From Zeugodacus cucurbitae (lineage: Eukaryota; Arthropoda; Insecta; Diptera; Tephritidae), in NCBI RefSeq assembly GCF_028554725.1, contig NC_071667.1, positions 15,607,501 to 15,671,500 on the forward strand: DNA of 64,000 nucleotides. The letters run 5' to 3'. This document shows, in pieces, positions 23,223 to 35,952 of this stretch. Position numbers and translations under genes: made by a program. The number at the start of each line of letters is the position of its first letter. The stretch's first letter is position 1. Under the pieces are notes generated by a model. It did no database searches. It was not told the DNA's origin and saw nothing but the letters and a program-made list of their open reading frames with translations.

Positions 23223-24722
23223 AAGCTCTTGCCCAAAAATTGTACTTAGTAGCAAAGAAAGTAGCAAAATCAAAGTTATTCATAATTAAATTCACACTCC
23301 ACACATTGCGCAAGTAACCAATATTGTAAGATAAAACCACAAATACTTTTGCATTGGAAACATTACTCAGAAATGAACGCCTATTTTCAAACAGCGTTCG
23401 AATGCAATAACAGCTTTTCGATACAAGCACGAAGAAGCAACATAACCATTTATGCATTTGAATTTCAAATTTCAATTGACAATTGCGAAGCAGAAAAGTG
23501 GAAGCGTATGGCAATCATAAACCGTTGAAAGGAGAGCAAAGCGGAAAATGTAAACAAGCGTGCAACTCAAAATGTGTTGGTGCTGCATTAGAATTGGAAA
23601 ACATGCCATGTTTGTGTAAGGGGCAACTGTTAGCTGTGGCAGCAACTGCCCCAACAGCAACACACTGCGACGATGCATGATGATTGCGCAATATGCGTGC
23701 TGTAAAAGTGGCACACAGCCGAACTTGATGTACAACTGAAGGACGCACACACACTCACACAGACGTGTGCGCATATATGAATACGAGAGCAGTGAAACCG
23801 CTGTAAAAGAAATATTTCAACAATTCGAAGAAGCAAAGCGGTTGATCCAGTTGCTAAGCCAATATTTGTGTGCGTCCATGTGGTTGTATATCACTGTATA
23901 TGTATATGTGTTTTTGTGTTGCATTGGGACACACCAAAACAAGTTTGTCATATCAAACGAAACAAGCGTGTATAAAGAGCGAAAGCAGTAGAGGGGCGGA
24001 GAGCAAATTAGACAAAAGTCAAGGACTAAGCCAGCGCGCATACACACACCCTCTCAGTTCTTATACCATATACAAATGTATGCATATTCTTGGTAGCATT
24101 GCAAAGGCCCTTAAAATGCCGCTAACCAACCGCAACTCACTTTAATTTAAACAGACAGTTTTACATCTTTTGTGGTTTTGTGATGTTTGCACAGTTGCTT
24201 TTTTGGGGCGACTTGAGGCATAAAAACTTTTGCTTAGGTTGTTTCTCACTATATACACATACATACATATGTCTACTCGTATGTTTGCTAATTTACATAT
24301 TTACGAAAGCTCTTTAGCTCGTATTTTATTTCTATGTGTACACATGGAAATTTTGTGAAACTCATCTTTATGTTGGCTTCTATCAACATGCCATTATGTG
24401 CATGAAATTGTAACGTTACGTTTACTTGCGCACATAAATATAAGATGTCTGCTCATTCATAGTTTGTAGGTCAGGGTTTTCCCTTTATTACTTACAAATG
24501 AAAGCACATAGCTCATTTACGGTCTGCAAATGCATAGGCAGTGCATTTTTGATTTAATATTAATTTTGATACAAAATTTTTTGTATGTGAAACATAAAAT
24601 TTCAAAGAACTATACAATAACAAGAATTCAGGTTAGCCAAATATAAACCACGTGGAGGGTGAACGTATGAAGACACAGCGTGGATGTGGTGTTACTCTTC
24701 AATTGATTTTGTGTACGTACAT
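23223..24722. other. Intergenic DNA, no gene seen
   Basis: Several overlapping frames of 65-100 codons occur on both strands of a locally less AT-rich patch (23480-24150), but none shows a recognisable domain or consistent coding character. No transposon termini seen. Confidence 0.5.
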
Positions 24723-26437
24723 CATATATATATATATATATATATATATTTGGCGTAGGAACCGCTTTAAGCGATTATAGCCGAATCCACCAGAGCGCGC
24801 CACTCATTCCTCCTTTTTGCTTTTTGGCGCCAACTGGAAACACCAAGTGAAGCCAGGTCACTTTGCACTTGGTCTTTCCACCGGAGTAGAGGTCGTCCTC
24901 CTCCGCGGCTTCCTCCAGCGGGTACTGCATCGAATACTTTCAGAGCTGGAGTGTTTTCTTCCATCCGTACAACATGTCCTAGCCAGCGTAGCCGCTGTCT
25001 TTTTATTCGCTGAACTATGTCAATGTCGTCGTATAAATCGTACAGCTCATCGTTCCATCGTCTGCGGTATTCGCCGTTGCCAATGTTTAGAGGACCATAA
25101 ATCTTGCGCAAAACCTTTCTCTCGAAAACCCCAAGAGTCGTCTCATCGGATGTTGTCATCGTCCACGCTTCAGCGCCATACTTCAGGACGGGAATAATGA
25201 GCGACTTGTAGAGTTTGATTTTGGTTCGTCGAGAGAAGACTTCACTTTTCAATTGCCTACTCAGTCCAAAGTAGCACCTGTTGGCAAGAGTGATTCTGCG
25301 TTGGATTTCAAGGCTGACATTGTTGGTGTTGTTAATGCTGGTTCCCAGATAAACGAAATTACCTACAACTTCAAAGTTATGACTGTCAACAGTGACGTGG
25401 GAGCCAAGACGCGAGTGCGCTGACTGTTTGTTTGATGACAGGAGATATTTCGTCTTGTCCTCATTCACCACCAGACCCATACGCTTCGCTTCTTTATCTA
25501 GTCTGGAAAACGCAGAACAAAAGTCGCAGTTGTTGCTTCCGATGATATCAATATCATCGGCATACGCCAGGAGCTGTACACTCTTGTAGAAGATTGTACC
25601 TTCTCTATTTAGCTCTGCAGCTCGTATTATTTTTTCCAGCAATAGATTGAAGAAGTCGCACGATAGTGAGTCACCCTGTCTGAAACCTCGTTTGGTATCG
25701 AACGGCTCGGAGAGGTCCTTCCCGATCCTGACGAAGCTTTTGGTGTTGCTAAACGTCAGCTTACATGGCCGTATTATTTTTGCAGGGATACCAAATTCAG
25801 ACATCGTGGCATAAAGGCAGCTCCTTTTCGTGCTATCGAAGGCAGCTTTAAAATCGATAAAAAGATAGTGAGTATCGATTCTTCTCTCTCGGGTCTTTTC
25901 CAAGATTTGGCGCATGGTGAATATCTGGTCCATTATCGATTTTCCAGGTCTAAAGCCACACTGATAAGGTCCAATCATTTCGTTGACGGTGGGCTTTAGT
26001 CTTTCACACAATACGCTCGACAAAACCTTATATGCGATATTGAGGAGACTTATACCACGGTAGTTGGCGCAGATTGTGGGGTCTCATAAAATTTTCGAGC
26101 ATTACCCATGTCGGCCAGCTTTTCAAGCTTTTCATACTCACGCATTTCGGCCTCTTTCTTTTTACGTCTGCAAATGCGTCTCGCTTCCCTCTTCAGTTCT
26201 CGATATCTATCCCACCCCGAACGTGTTGTGGTCGATCGCAACGTTGCGAGGTAGGCAGTCTGTTTTCTCTCCACTGCGGAACGACAATTCTCATCATACC
26301 AACTGGTTTTTTGTCGTTGCCGGAGACCAATTGTTTCTGCTGCAGCGGTATGCAATGAGTTTGAGATGCCGTTCCACAGCTCCCTTATATCGAGATGCTG
26401 ATGAGTGCTCTCAGAGAGCAGGAGTGCAAGTCGAGTA
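24723..26437 (-). mobile_element. RTE-like non-LTR retrotransposon, copy B
   Basis: Minus-strand copy with an AT dinucleotide tail at about 24725-24748. Its 3' end (TTGGCGTAGGAACCGCTTTA on the plus strand) is shared with copy C. The left, coding part is open for 418 codons. Near 26089 a deletion of some 410 bp, relative to copy A, removes the region between KFYE and DPTICANYRG. The 5' truncation point is near 26437. Confidence 0.88.
24767..26355 (-). pseudogene. RTE-like reverse transcriptase, copy B (internal deletion)
   Basis: From 26085 to 24767 one frame covers NYRGISLL, YQCGFRPGKS, DFKAAFDST, RGFRQGDSLS, LAYADDIDIIG, IKLYKSLIIPVLKYGAEAWT, QRLRWLGHVVRMEENTP, GGSRGGGRPLLRWKDQ and the terminal ALVDSAIIA. 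That is palm, thumb and C-terminal domain. A second frame (26355-26090) has the upstream linker KTSWYDENCR through NARKFYE. The missing part in between includes the N-terminal fingers, so no active RT can be made. Compared with A, the C-terminal tail here is intact and shows what the full end of the family protein looks like. Confidence 0.88.
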
Positions 26438-26511
26438 GAAATAATAACTTATACTAATATAATGCCACAGAACTTTAATATTTTCCTTCGAATATGCTTC
26501 AAATTTCAGAA

Positions 26512-27102
26512 TACAGTTGATCTCCTTTTTGCACGGTTAACTGGGACAGTAAATTACACGTGCAAAAAAAAATCAAATTTTTATATAAAACTCACTATTG
26601 GCACCAATTTAAAAAAAATAGAAATATTCTAATTTTATATGAAAATCTATCTATTTGCACAGAGAATTTACACTGTTGTTGTTGTTATAGACTTTTCTGG
26701 TATTATATGTATGTATATATTACTGTTAGAAGGAACAAACCACAACTATTCTGGGAATGGTAAAAAAATAATACATTTCAAAGTTCCGTCATTAATCGCT
26801 GTGTTTTCTTTTTTCTTACTTCTTCATATAGCTTCATTTATTTGTTTACGTATTGAAATTGTCGCAACCTTTTCAACGACTTTCGAATCTATAATTTGTA
26901 TTTTTTAGTTTAAATCTAATTTAAAATTGATTAAATTCTATGAACAGAATTGGATTTGTGACGTATTGACGTATGGAATTTTGATTTTATTGCAAAAAAG
27001 TATACAATTAAAATAAAAAATCCGTGTAAAAAAAGTAAAACCGTGTAAAAATGGTAACTGGGAAGTGTTCAAAAACATCGTGTAAAAAGGAGATCAACTG
27101 TA
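26512..27102. mobile_element. pogo/Tigger-like MITE with TA target site
   Basis: Terminal repeats of 22-23 bases: CAGTTGATCTCCTTTTTGCA at the left (from 26514) and its near-perfect reverse complement ending at 27100, with one mismatch. TA flanks both sides (26512-26513 and 27101-27102). CAGT ends with a TA target are typical of pogo-group Tc1/mariner elements. The word CGTGTAAAAA recurs three times near the right end. About 587 bp, no coding capacity. Confidence 0.85.
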
Positions 27103-27517
27103 ACATATACTATACAGTTAATATGTAAAATAAATATTAAATTATTTGAGGCACCATAAGATATTATATGCCCCATACGCTGCACAAACAAACAAAATAC
27201 CCGCGTAAATACAAATAAGCGGTGACCACTCGCAGGTAAACATACGACACAAATACTAAGATATTCCCAATACTATATTTGCACTAAGTACAGAGCATGC
27301 ATCAATGATTAATTAATATACCGTTACCGTACTGAACACACATACATAGTATATGTAAACATTACTATGAATATTGAAAACTGTATCTCATTAAAGATAT
27401 CTCTTCTAAATAGTTAGGTTCTTAAAGCTTGTATTCTGTGATTGTTAAAAGATTTTATAGAGAATTTTTCAATGAATACCTTGAGAATACATTACATTAT
27501 TTGGTGCTTTAGTATGG
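27103..27517. other. Intergenic DNA, no gene seen
   Basis: AT-rich spacer between the MITE and repeat copy R4, without frames or repeats of note. Confidence 0.5.
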
Positions 27518-28215
27518 GAATAACGGTTGTTTGTGTCACCAAGAAAGGAAAGAGTTATTTAAATATAAATAATCAGGATGAATGTGGAGTTGAAATTTGG
27601 ATGTCTGCCCGTCCGTCTGTCCGTGCAACGGATAACTCGAGTAAAAATTGTGATATCTTAATGAAACTTGGTATTCCATATCCCTTAGCACCCTGGGCGA
27701 AATCAGACCATTGCCACGCCTACAAAATGACGAAAAATTATAAAGTGACATAAATAAAGTTACAAAAGTGAAACTTAGTACAAAGGATCGCAGTAGGAAG
27801 GGGCTTATTGGGATGTAATTTTTTTGGAAAGCGGGCGTGCCCCGCCCCTACTAAGTTTCTTGTTCATATCTCGGAAACTACTAAAGCTTTATTCACTAAA
27901 TTCTCTAGAGGCGTTTCCTTACACAGACCAAAAATGAAAAAAGAAATCAGATTATAACCACGCCCACCTCCCATACAAAGGTTAAGTTGAAAACTACTGA
28001 AAATGCTTTAATTCACGATAAATAAGGTACAGAAGAGTTGCACTCCAATTGGTATACAAGGTTTGAAATGGGCGTGGCTCCTCCCACTTATGGGTCAAAA
28101 CCACATCTCCGAAACTACTTGATTCGTAATATTTTCCTAACATCTCAATGATATGTTATGAAAATAGACAACCACGCCTTCTTCCCATATACCAGAACTA
28201 TGTAGTCAATCTGAA
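27518..28215 (+). repeat. R-family repeat, copy R4, cut by a Helitron end
   Basis: Plus-strand R copy from ATAACGGTTGTTTGTGTCAC through GTCCGTCTGTCCGTGC, CCATTGCCACGCC, GCGGGCGTGCCCCGCCCC, TAACCACGCCCACCTCCCAT, GGGCGTGGCTCCTCCCACTT and CAACCACGCCTTCTTCCCAT. It stops exactly at ...CTGAA, where a Helitron 5' terminus starts, and the remaining 3' third is absent. Confidence 0.85.
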
Positions 28216-28687
28216 TCTATACTACTATTATAATGATTTGTATGTATGTTTGTATTGAATAAACTCAAAAACTACTGTGCCGATTTCAAAAATTCGTTCA
28301 CCATTGGAAAGCTATATTTACTGCTAGAATTTCAACTTTGGAAATGGTTCCCAGCTGAGGGTATCAAAAAGACTCTGTGATGGAGAATCTTAATCTGAAA
28401 CTAAAATCATCTTGCAAGTAATTCTCTTCGCATCGCAATCGCGTGCCAGACAGTTGAGTAGCAAGTGCTCGCACCTGGATGCTGAACAAAAGTTCAAAAT
28501 CTTCCAAGGCCGCGTTTGAGAGTCGAGCACGGAGCGCGTGCAGCAGCTTGAAGAACAAAATATTAGATACAAAATATTAGATATACTAGGGCGTCGAACT
28601 CCGAGTGTTCCCAACGACTTCATAATCAGAGAGAAAGACAACGAACACCAAGGACTAGAGGTCGTAATCAAGTTTTTTAATATATAT
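28216..28687 (+). mobile_element. Helitron 5' end inserted in R4
   Basis: TCTATACTACTATTATAATG begins at 28216 after a host A. It is followed by TTGTATGTATGTTTGTATTG, AAACTCAAAAACTACTGTGC and CGATTTCAAAAATTCG, the leader of another insect Helitron class. The next 300 bp have arginine- and serine-rich frames on both strands that could be an N-terminal Helitron region, but I cannot align them. The right edge is unknown; I stop it at the MITE. Confidence 0.6.
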
Positions 28688-28959
28688 TAGTGGTACTCAT
28701 TTAACGTTGCAATGATATAAATATAGTAAATTTGCAATATGGCAACAAATGTTAAATGAGCGCTCTTTGGCAATATTGTGGTAATATCAGCTTATTGTGA
28801 ATTAATTGTAAGCATGCCATGAATGCCACTGAAAAAGGTCTCGCATATTTGCAAGATTGTCGTAAAATGAAATGCATGTAAAAATTAACAGCTGTTTTAC
28901 GATATTGTAATTTTGCGATGTTGCCATACGTTTACGGCGTTAAATGAGTACCACTATTA
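28685..28959. mobile_element. MITE with GTGGTACTCATTTAACG ends and TATTA target copy
   Basis: GTGGTACTCATTTAACG at 28690-28706 is the exact reverse complement of the sequence ending at 28954. TATTA stands on both sides (28685-28689 and 28955-28959). A third, partial copy of the end, GTTAAATGAG, lies inside near 28751. No coding capacity. The superfamily is uncertain: the flank could also be read as a TA duplication with a longer inverted repeat. Confidence 0.8.
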
Positions 28960-30649
28960 TTATGTTCGAATTTTCCTCATTTTACTTTTTTATATGAACA
29001 CAAGAAAGAAACGGGAAAGTACATACATATGTAAGGGAGAGTGCCTATTTATTTCTTTCTTACAAGGTATGACATTTAACACAAGTGATTAACATCGATA
29101 CATCGATAGAAATTAAATGTATCAAATTAATAACCTCTAAGCTTTGTGAATTTATTCGTTACAATGCGCATTTGATACATAATTTATAGCTAGGGGAAAG
29201 TAGAAAAAGTATGCACATATATATATTTGTTTTGAAACTCCTAACTCATCCCCAACTAAGGAATAAAAAAAACTTATTCAAAGTTGCCAGTGGCGTTATA
29301 ATAGAAAGCTTTGCTAAGATGCGGAAAAATATAAATGAAAGAAATTATCAAACAAATATACGTACAAGTTAAAGCAAATCGATCAAGATAAGTACACTTG
29401 CTTTATATTTAAAATCGAATTAACTTGTGACAATTGTAAGACACGAATACAAAGCACATATATTCTTACGTTAAGCAACCACTACAAGTACGTATGTATT
29501 CGTAAACACAAACCTAAATAAGCACACGCAAACAAAAAATATATTTAGGCATATATGCTTGGCTTCTTGTATCAATTTATTGCTGTCTTCGTGATTCACT
29601 GTGAATTCGTATTCTGTATAGTATTTACATATAAGGCCCTCGAGCAGAGTACTCAAGTCCTCAAACATAAATTAAAATTCAATTACTCGCACTGACAACA
29701 GCAGCAGCGGCAGCAGCCATTTAAGAACAACAAAACATGTATAATAAATATAAATAGCAAGTGAAAATACAGATAACAAGTGTAGTACAGTGGGACAATT
29801 TGGTGGATAGTAATAGAAAAAAACATATCTTAAAGAAAATGTTATTTAAAAACATATCGGAATTCCAAAACATTTCACAATTTCGAATTATGATCCATAA
29901 AAATAGTTAAATAATTTTTAGATGTTGCCACCTATCTGGTTTTTTAGATGTTCTATATAAATTATATTGCCAGTAATGATATCCAATTGAAAGTATTTAA
30001 CTATCACAATGTATCACAAAACTTTTACAGGCTTTTTGAAGAATTTGATTAGGTCATTAAGATCATCCTACAACATAATTTGAAAAAAAAAACACCGTAC
30101 CTCAAAATTGTTGTATTATACATAGGTATATAAAGTATGAATATATATACAAATGCTGTCGGTAAACGATTGATTACTTGCGCCCAGCAATGTGCCTGCT
30201 CCTATGTATGAGTGGTATGAACTCCGTCACATTTCAAGCACAATTGAATTGTACAATAAAAATAATATTTTTTCCCTTTGCCGAGATAAATTATCGAATT
30301 TTAAGGCTTCACAATAAGTCAAAGGCATTTGAAAATGTATAATTGGTTTAAATGATGGTATGCCCTTAAACAATTTGACTTATAAAAGCAAAGTGATTGA
30401 TTGAATTCAAAAACACGTACAAAATGCTCAAATAAATTCACTTACGATTATTTGATATTAATCACATGCCAAGACATTTAATTAAAACGAACTTCATTGA
30501 AGAGAAATTCTCACTTACACACATACATACATACTAGCTTGGAGGCATACAAAAGTCAGTCTTATTGAAGTAGAAGCCTTTAAGTTAATAATTTAAGTGA
30601 CTTTGTTCGGTGCTAGAATAATTCTGAGATTAACTGCGTTGGTGTGACA
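28960..30649. other. Intergenic DNA, no gene seen
   Basis: AT-rich, apparently unique sequence with scattered small frames and no recognised element ends. Confidence 0.5.
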
Positions 30650-30775
30650 AATTCTGGATATTTCAATTCAAAAGAAGGAGCTACATTTCATACTGTCTGG
30701 CGGCCGAAATTCCACTCGAAGTCCACGAAAAACCAGTGCATGTCCAAAATTTGACTGTTTGGACCGGTATTTGAC
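30650..30775 (+). pseudogene. Tc3-like transposase fragment
   Basis: A plus-strand stretch of about 40 codons reads roughly ELHFILSG and, in the next frame, CLAAEIPLEVHEKPVHVQ followed by NLTVWTGI. The order resembles the part of Tc1/mariner-superfamily transposases just after the first catalytic aspartate (DEAHFxLxG, then P-x-VHE-x-P-x-H, then VTVWxGI). Only this scrap survives; no inverted repeats are visible around it. The call rests on a short motif. Confidence 0.5.
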
Positions 30776-30894
30776 TCAAAATGGCCTAAATAATAAATTC
30801 AAATCTAACTAAACAGTCGTTGTAAATCTATTAATGTTGTATTCAAAGTCTATCCTAAAAATTTAATATTGTTTTATTATGCCATAGCTAGCTT

Positions 30895-31968
30895 TTATTA
30901 TGCCAACACGTAAGGAATAGCTAAGACGGATGTAACCGAACATTTAATACTCTCGCAATTTATTTATTTCATTTTATTAATATTATACACAATTTGCCCC
31001 ATATATCTGGCATAAAGTCCACTAGAAAACAAAAATATTATATATATGTAGTATATATAGGCTCGTAATTCATGGACCGATTTGAACTATTTATGCCACC
31101 TAGCTACATTCTATGCCACTGAGCTACACTATTGGTAGAAAAAGAGTCCCTCTGATCTACATTAAAATATCTAAGAGATTTACATATATTTTCGTTAAAA
31201 AATTTTTTAGAAGCACTGAGGTCCTCTTGTTTGAAGATTATGGTCCGATTTCAACGATTTTTAGCAGTATTTGTGCAAAGTTCTGTTCCTATATCTTCAC
31301 TAGCACTTAACTTATATATTGTAAAGTAAACGATTCAGATCGACTTCAAAGTTCTGGTGTATGGAAAGTAGGCGTGGTTGTCAACCGATTTGGCCCATTC
31401 ATTTTCAAAACATATCGTTGGGATGCCAGGAAAATGTTACGAACCGAATATCATTGAAATTGGTCGAGTAGTTTCGGAGATAAGGTTTTTGACCCATAAG
31501 TGGGCGGAGCCACGCCCATTTCAAATTTTGTATAGCTATTTGAGTGCAGCTCTTCTGTATCATCTTTACCATGAAATTTAAGGTTTCTGGTGTTTTTTTC
31601 CTTTCTGAATTAAAGCATTTTTAGTAGTTTTCAATATGTGGGTGTCGTTATACTCCGAATTAATCTTTTTTTTTTTGAACCGTATAAGCAAATGCCTAAA
31701 GGCAATGACTTTTGGGAGTTTGGTTGATATAGCTTTAGTAGTTTACGAGATATGTTCAAAAAACTTACAAGGGGGCGGCCAACTTTCCCATTACCTCCAA
31801 ATGTGCCCATTTCTAGTGCGATCTTTTGTACCAAATTTTACTTTTATAACTTAATTTATGGCTTAGTTATGGCACTTTATGTGTTTTTGGTTTACGCTAT
31901 TTTGTGAGCGAGGCTGTGATCTGATTTCGCCCATCTCTTTAGCAACTTTGTTGCGGGGGTATAAAAAT
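30895..31968 (-). repeat. R-family repeat, copy R5 (near full length)
   Basis: Minus-strand copy. Its 3' end is at the left (ACGTAAGGAATAGCTAAG, then ATACTCTCGCAATTTATTTA) and its 5' end at the right (TTTAGCAACTTTGTTGCGGG, then GTATAAAAATG). GTAGGCGTGGTTGTCAACCG, AGTGGGCGGAGCCACGCCCA and GGGGGCGGCCAAC mark successive monomers. Confidence 0.88.
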
Positions 31969-34954
31969 GTATAATACAATGACCTATTTGTAAGTAAATT
32001 TTAAAATTTGCTTGCCAGTAATCTTTATAAATAAAGCTTAGATTGGTACATTTTGTAATATTTAAATTTTTTGCGGTTCTGTAAGTAATTCCTGATATAC
32101 AGTTACCAGCAAAGAGTGTGCGTATTGCGTAGTAATTAAAGAAATTTTATTCATGATCACAATTTGCCTAAATTCGCAAAACTTTTTTGCTTATTTGTAG
32201 CACGTCTCTCTGATGAAAATGCCCCTAATGAGTTGCTAACAAAAAACACGATAAAAATCTATTTGTTTAATGAAAATCGAGTAGACCTCACTAAATGAGT
32301 GAACAACGAGTGTATTTGTTGTTGTAATAACAGTATTAACAATTACAGTTTGAGTGCGAAGGGTAAGCGCGTAGCGCACATGTGTGTCATCAGCACGTCG
32401 TTGGCTGCAACAAAAGTTTCGATATGTACCTGTAAGCAAACAAAAACATGAATAGTCACTTACATAATTACGTGCGTTGATTTAAATAAACTGGCATACA
32501 TATGGCAGTGTGTGGGTGTGCATATATTTAGTGCACTCTGGAGTCATGTTGTTTGCTGAATGAAACTTTCTAAACACACATCAGAGTAATCAGTTCTATA
32601 ACTCGTTTAAGTAGCATGCTAGAAGCGTACCGTTACCTTAACTAATTGGCGCCAAAACTGTCGAATATGTTGGATTTCATCAGTGGCATTGTACTTGATC
32701 AGATCAAGGTCAAGCTGCTTAACCTACTTCACATTGTTCATTTACATATATTAGATAATTATGTATGTATGCGAGAGTATATACATATGTTTTGTTTGAC
32801 AGAATGAAATTTACTAGTTTTTCAGAATATACTCCTATAGAAAAATACAGAAATCTCACAAAATTCACGCTATTATAGTGGCATGGCTTAGTAAGAGCAA
32901 TGATTTTGTGTGTTTAAAACCGGTTATACTCTCATGAGCCGAATGTATTTAAAAAGCCACGCAATGTTGTATATTCATGTTAAACTATAGCATTTATGGC
33001 ATTAATCATTGTTATTCGTCGGTGTTGATTTTCATGAAGGATTAAATTACTGACATTTATACTGACAAAAAAAAAGGTTTCAAATATTTGTAATATTTAA
33101 ACTTGTAATATTGATATATGTAGAATTGCATTTAAATTGGGAAGTTTAAATTTTATTAAATGAAGCTCAGTGACGATTCTGTTAAAGTTTAAATGGTGGA
33201 AAATATCAGTGCAAGATGTTCAATACAGTAGATGCGTAACTGCTCGAAGCTCGAAACAGCTGCTATTGCGATTTTCTATATTTTCGGTACCTTTTTGTAA
33301 TTTCAAATGTCTTTGCTTTCGAAATTAGGCTCAGTCAGGGCGATTTCTCTCTAGGGATCAAATATATTGAGGTCTAAGGCCAGGATATTATCGTTATGTG
33401 GCATATCGAAATCGACCGGTCATCTTAGCATTCCGTAAACCTTTTTGTTGAAGGCAATCCACGTATAGAATCCCCCAAAATATCCTTAGTGCTTTGTGAA
33501 AGAATTATGCCTTCATTTTACGTATTTCCGTTACAAATCTTTAGTATTGGCTTCAGATGTTGGCATGTTATTGAAAAGAAGTTTCTATAATTTAATTCTT
33601 CGGCTTATATAAGTTTATAGACGGCAACAAACAGACACAGACTCAAACAATTTAACAACGGCATCCAGAAAAAAAGCTTTCAAATTTTTAAAAAATTTAA
33701 TTGAAGCCAAATAAATCACAATAAATGCTCTCAAACTCTATTAAACTTTAAAACACAGTGAAATTGTTGCAGCGTTCGCTAAAATCTGTAAATAAAAGTT
33801 GATATTCAACGAAAATCGAAACTCAATAATAAATCTCATCAAAATTAATTGCAATTTCCCACAATTCCTTGCACGCATAATCGCACAAAAATTGAGTTAG
33901 TTTGTAAATAAATGCGTGCATGCGGTGGCGTATAAAAAGCTGGAGGCGACACACACACACACACATACAATTTAGCACAAGCATTGGATGCGATGGCATA
34001 ATTTTTGCAAATTTTCGCTTTACATATATTATTTTGTTACCGCCACTGTGCAGGCAAAATTAATTTTCAGTGATTTTCACCTTCGAGGGTGCACACACGT
34101 GTATATGTCTATAGTATATACATTTCTTAAACGAAATACCTGGTGCTACTGGTGCCTGAGTACATGTCAGTCAGCATATACTATGTAAAGCATTTTCCAT
34201 TCAAATTATTTTCGCAACTCTGTTCATGCAATAGTCGTAGACACGGCTTGGCGCACATATACGGTACACTGCATGACGTAGCGTATATACACGTGTGCGT
34301 AATTATCGACTTATTATTTATGTATGTGCACATTTGCAATGCTTAAATTCTATTCTATTTGCTTCAACATTGAAATTTCGCGCCGCTAACTTATTCAAAT
34401 TTTAAATGTGGAAAAAAATAAGCTTTGGCTCAAAGGAATCTCATTAACTTTTTTCCACATATTTGTATGCATAGGAATACCCTATGCTACCCTGTGGTGC
34501 TTTACGTTACTTTAATTAATTTTATTTACACTTCGTTATGCTTGATGTTTAATCACCAAAAATACGTATAATTCGTACTTGAGTTATGTTTTAGAAGTTA
34601 TTCATGAATTATGTAAATTGCAAAAAAATTAGACTACCATGTCGTATGAGTAATATTTTTATTGTGCTGTTTCCTCCAGGCATAGGTGTGCATAAGCTGA
34701 AATATGTCTAAGTACAGCTTATTGACGTCTTTTTAAATAAATTATCCTTTCTCGTAAGTATAACACATATACGTTAGATATGTGACTTAACGTGTTTTTA
34801 TAAGCCCACTATGTTGTGTCGAGAGATTTAGTCATAAGCAAAAAAAGTGTGTTTTTCTTTTTTCGAAGTTTGCCTATAAAATCGAAATAATTTCGATATT
34901 TAGCTTACTGAAAACGCCATTATTAATAACAGATTAATTATTATTTATAATTGG
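31969..34954. other. Intergenic DNA, no gene seen
   Basis: No domain-bearing frames. An AC dinucleotide run (33949-33964) is the only repeat noted. Long AT-rich tracts near 33060 and 33660. Confidence 0.5.
33949..33964. repeat. AC dinucleotide microsatellite
   Basis: Eight perfect AC units. Confidence 0.9.
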
Positions 34955-35952
34955 TATTGGCAACAAAGTTGCTAGCAGCAAAATTGCTTAGAGAGTATTA
35001 TAGTTCTGTTCACATAACGGTTGTTTGTAACACCTAAAACTAATAAAGTTAGATATAGTGTCATATATACGAAAATGATCAGGGTGACAAGTATATTTGA
35101 AATCGGTCCGTCTGTCTGTCTCTCTGTGCAAGCTGTAACTGTAAAAATTGATGAAACTTGGTACATCGTTTCTTTTAGGTACTACCTTATACAGTCCACA
35201 AATGGAGAAAATCGAATTATAACCACGCCCACCTCCCTTACAAAGGTTGAAAACTACTAAAAATGCTATAATTCAGTAAGGAAAACCACCAGAAACCGTA
35301 AATTTCATTATAAAGATGGTACAGGAGAGCTGCACTCAAAGAGGGATAACAAATTTTAAATGGGCGCGGTTCCGCCCACTTATGGATCAAAAACCATATC
35401 TCCGAAACTACTCGACCAATTTCAATGAAATTCGGTTTACAATGATTTGTTGTCAAAATAGTCCAAGTTGGATCACAACTACGCCTACTTCCCATTTACC
35501 AGAACTTTGAAGACGATCTGAATCGTTAACTTTACAATATATAAAGTAAGCACTAGTGAAGATACTGAACAGAACTATGCAAACATACTGCATTTAAAGA
35601 GTGGCATCGCAATTCTAAAAATCGTCGAAATCAATCATAAGTTTTCAAGGCCCTATATATCGAATATGAGGACATCCGTGCTTCTAACAATTTTCTTAGC
35701 GAAAATATAAGTAAGTCTCTCAGATATTTTGATGAATTTCAGAGTAAATATTTTTCTTCAAATAATATATATTTTTCTTCAAGTAATATGCCAAAGTGAG
35801 TGAAATCAGGTCATAACTTCCCCTATCTCCCATATAACTAATATTAGGGTTTCCAACTTTTATTAGAATTTACACCGTATATATGCTTAATATGGGAGTC
35901 AAATTATTTGTTATATTAATAAAGTTAAATAAATAAATTGCGAGAGTAATTA
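34955..35952 (+). repeat. R-family repeat, copy R6
   Basis: Plus-strand copy. The 5' stem-loop is partly duplicated (GGCAACAAAGTTGCTAGCAG, then AAATTGCTTAGAGAGTATTA), followed by CACATAACGGTTGTTTGTAA. Later come TAACCACGCCCACCTCCCTT, GGGCGCGGTTCCGCCCACTT and ACAACTACGCCTACTTCCC. The 3' side ends at AAATAAATAAATTGCGAGAG without the terminal hairpin. The first monomer is largely deleted. Confidence 0.87.
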
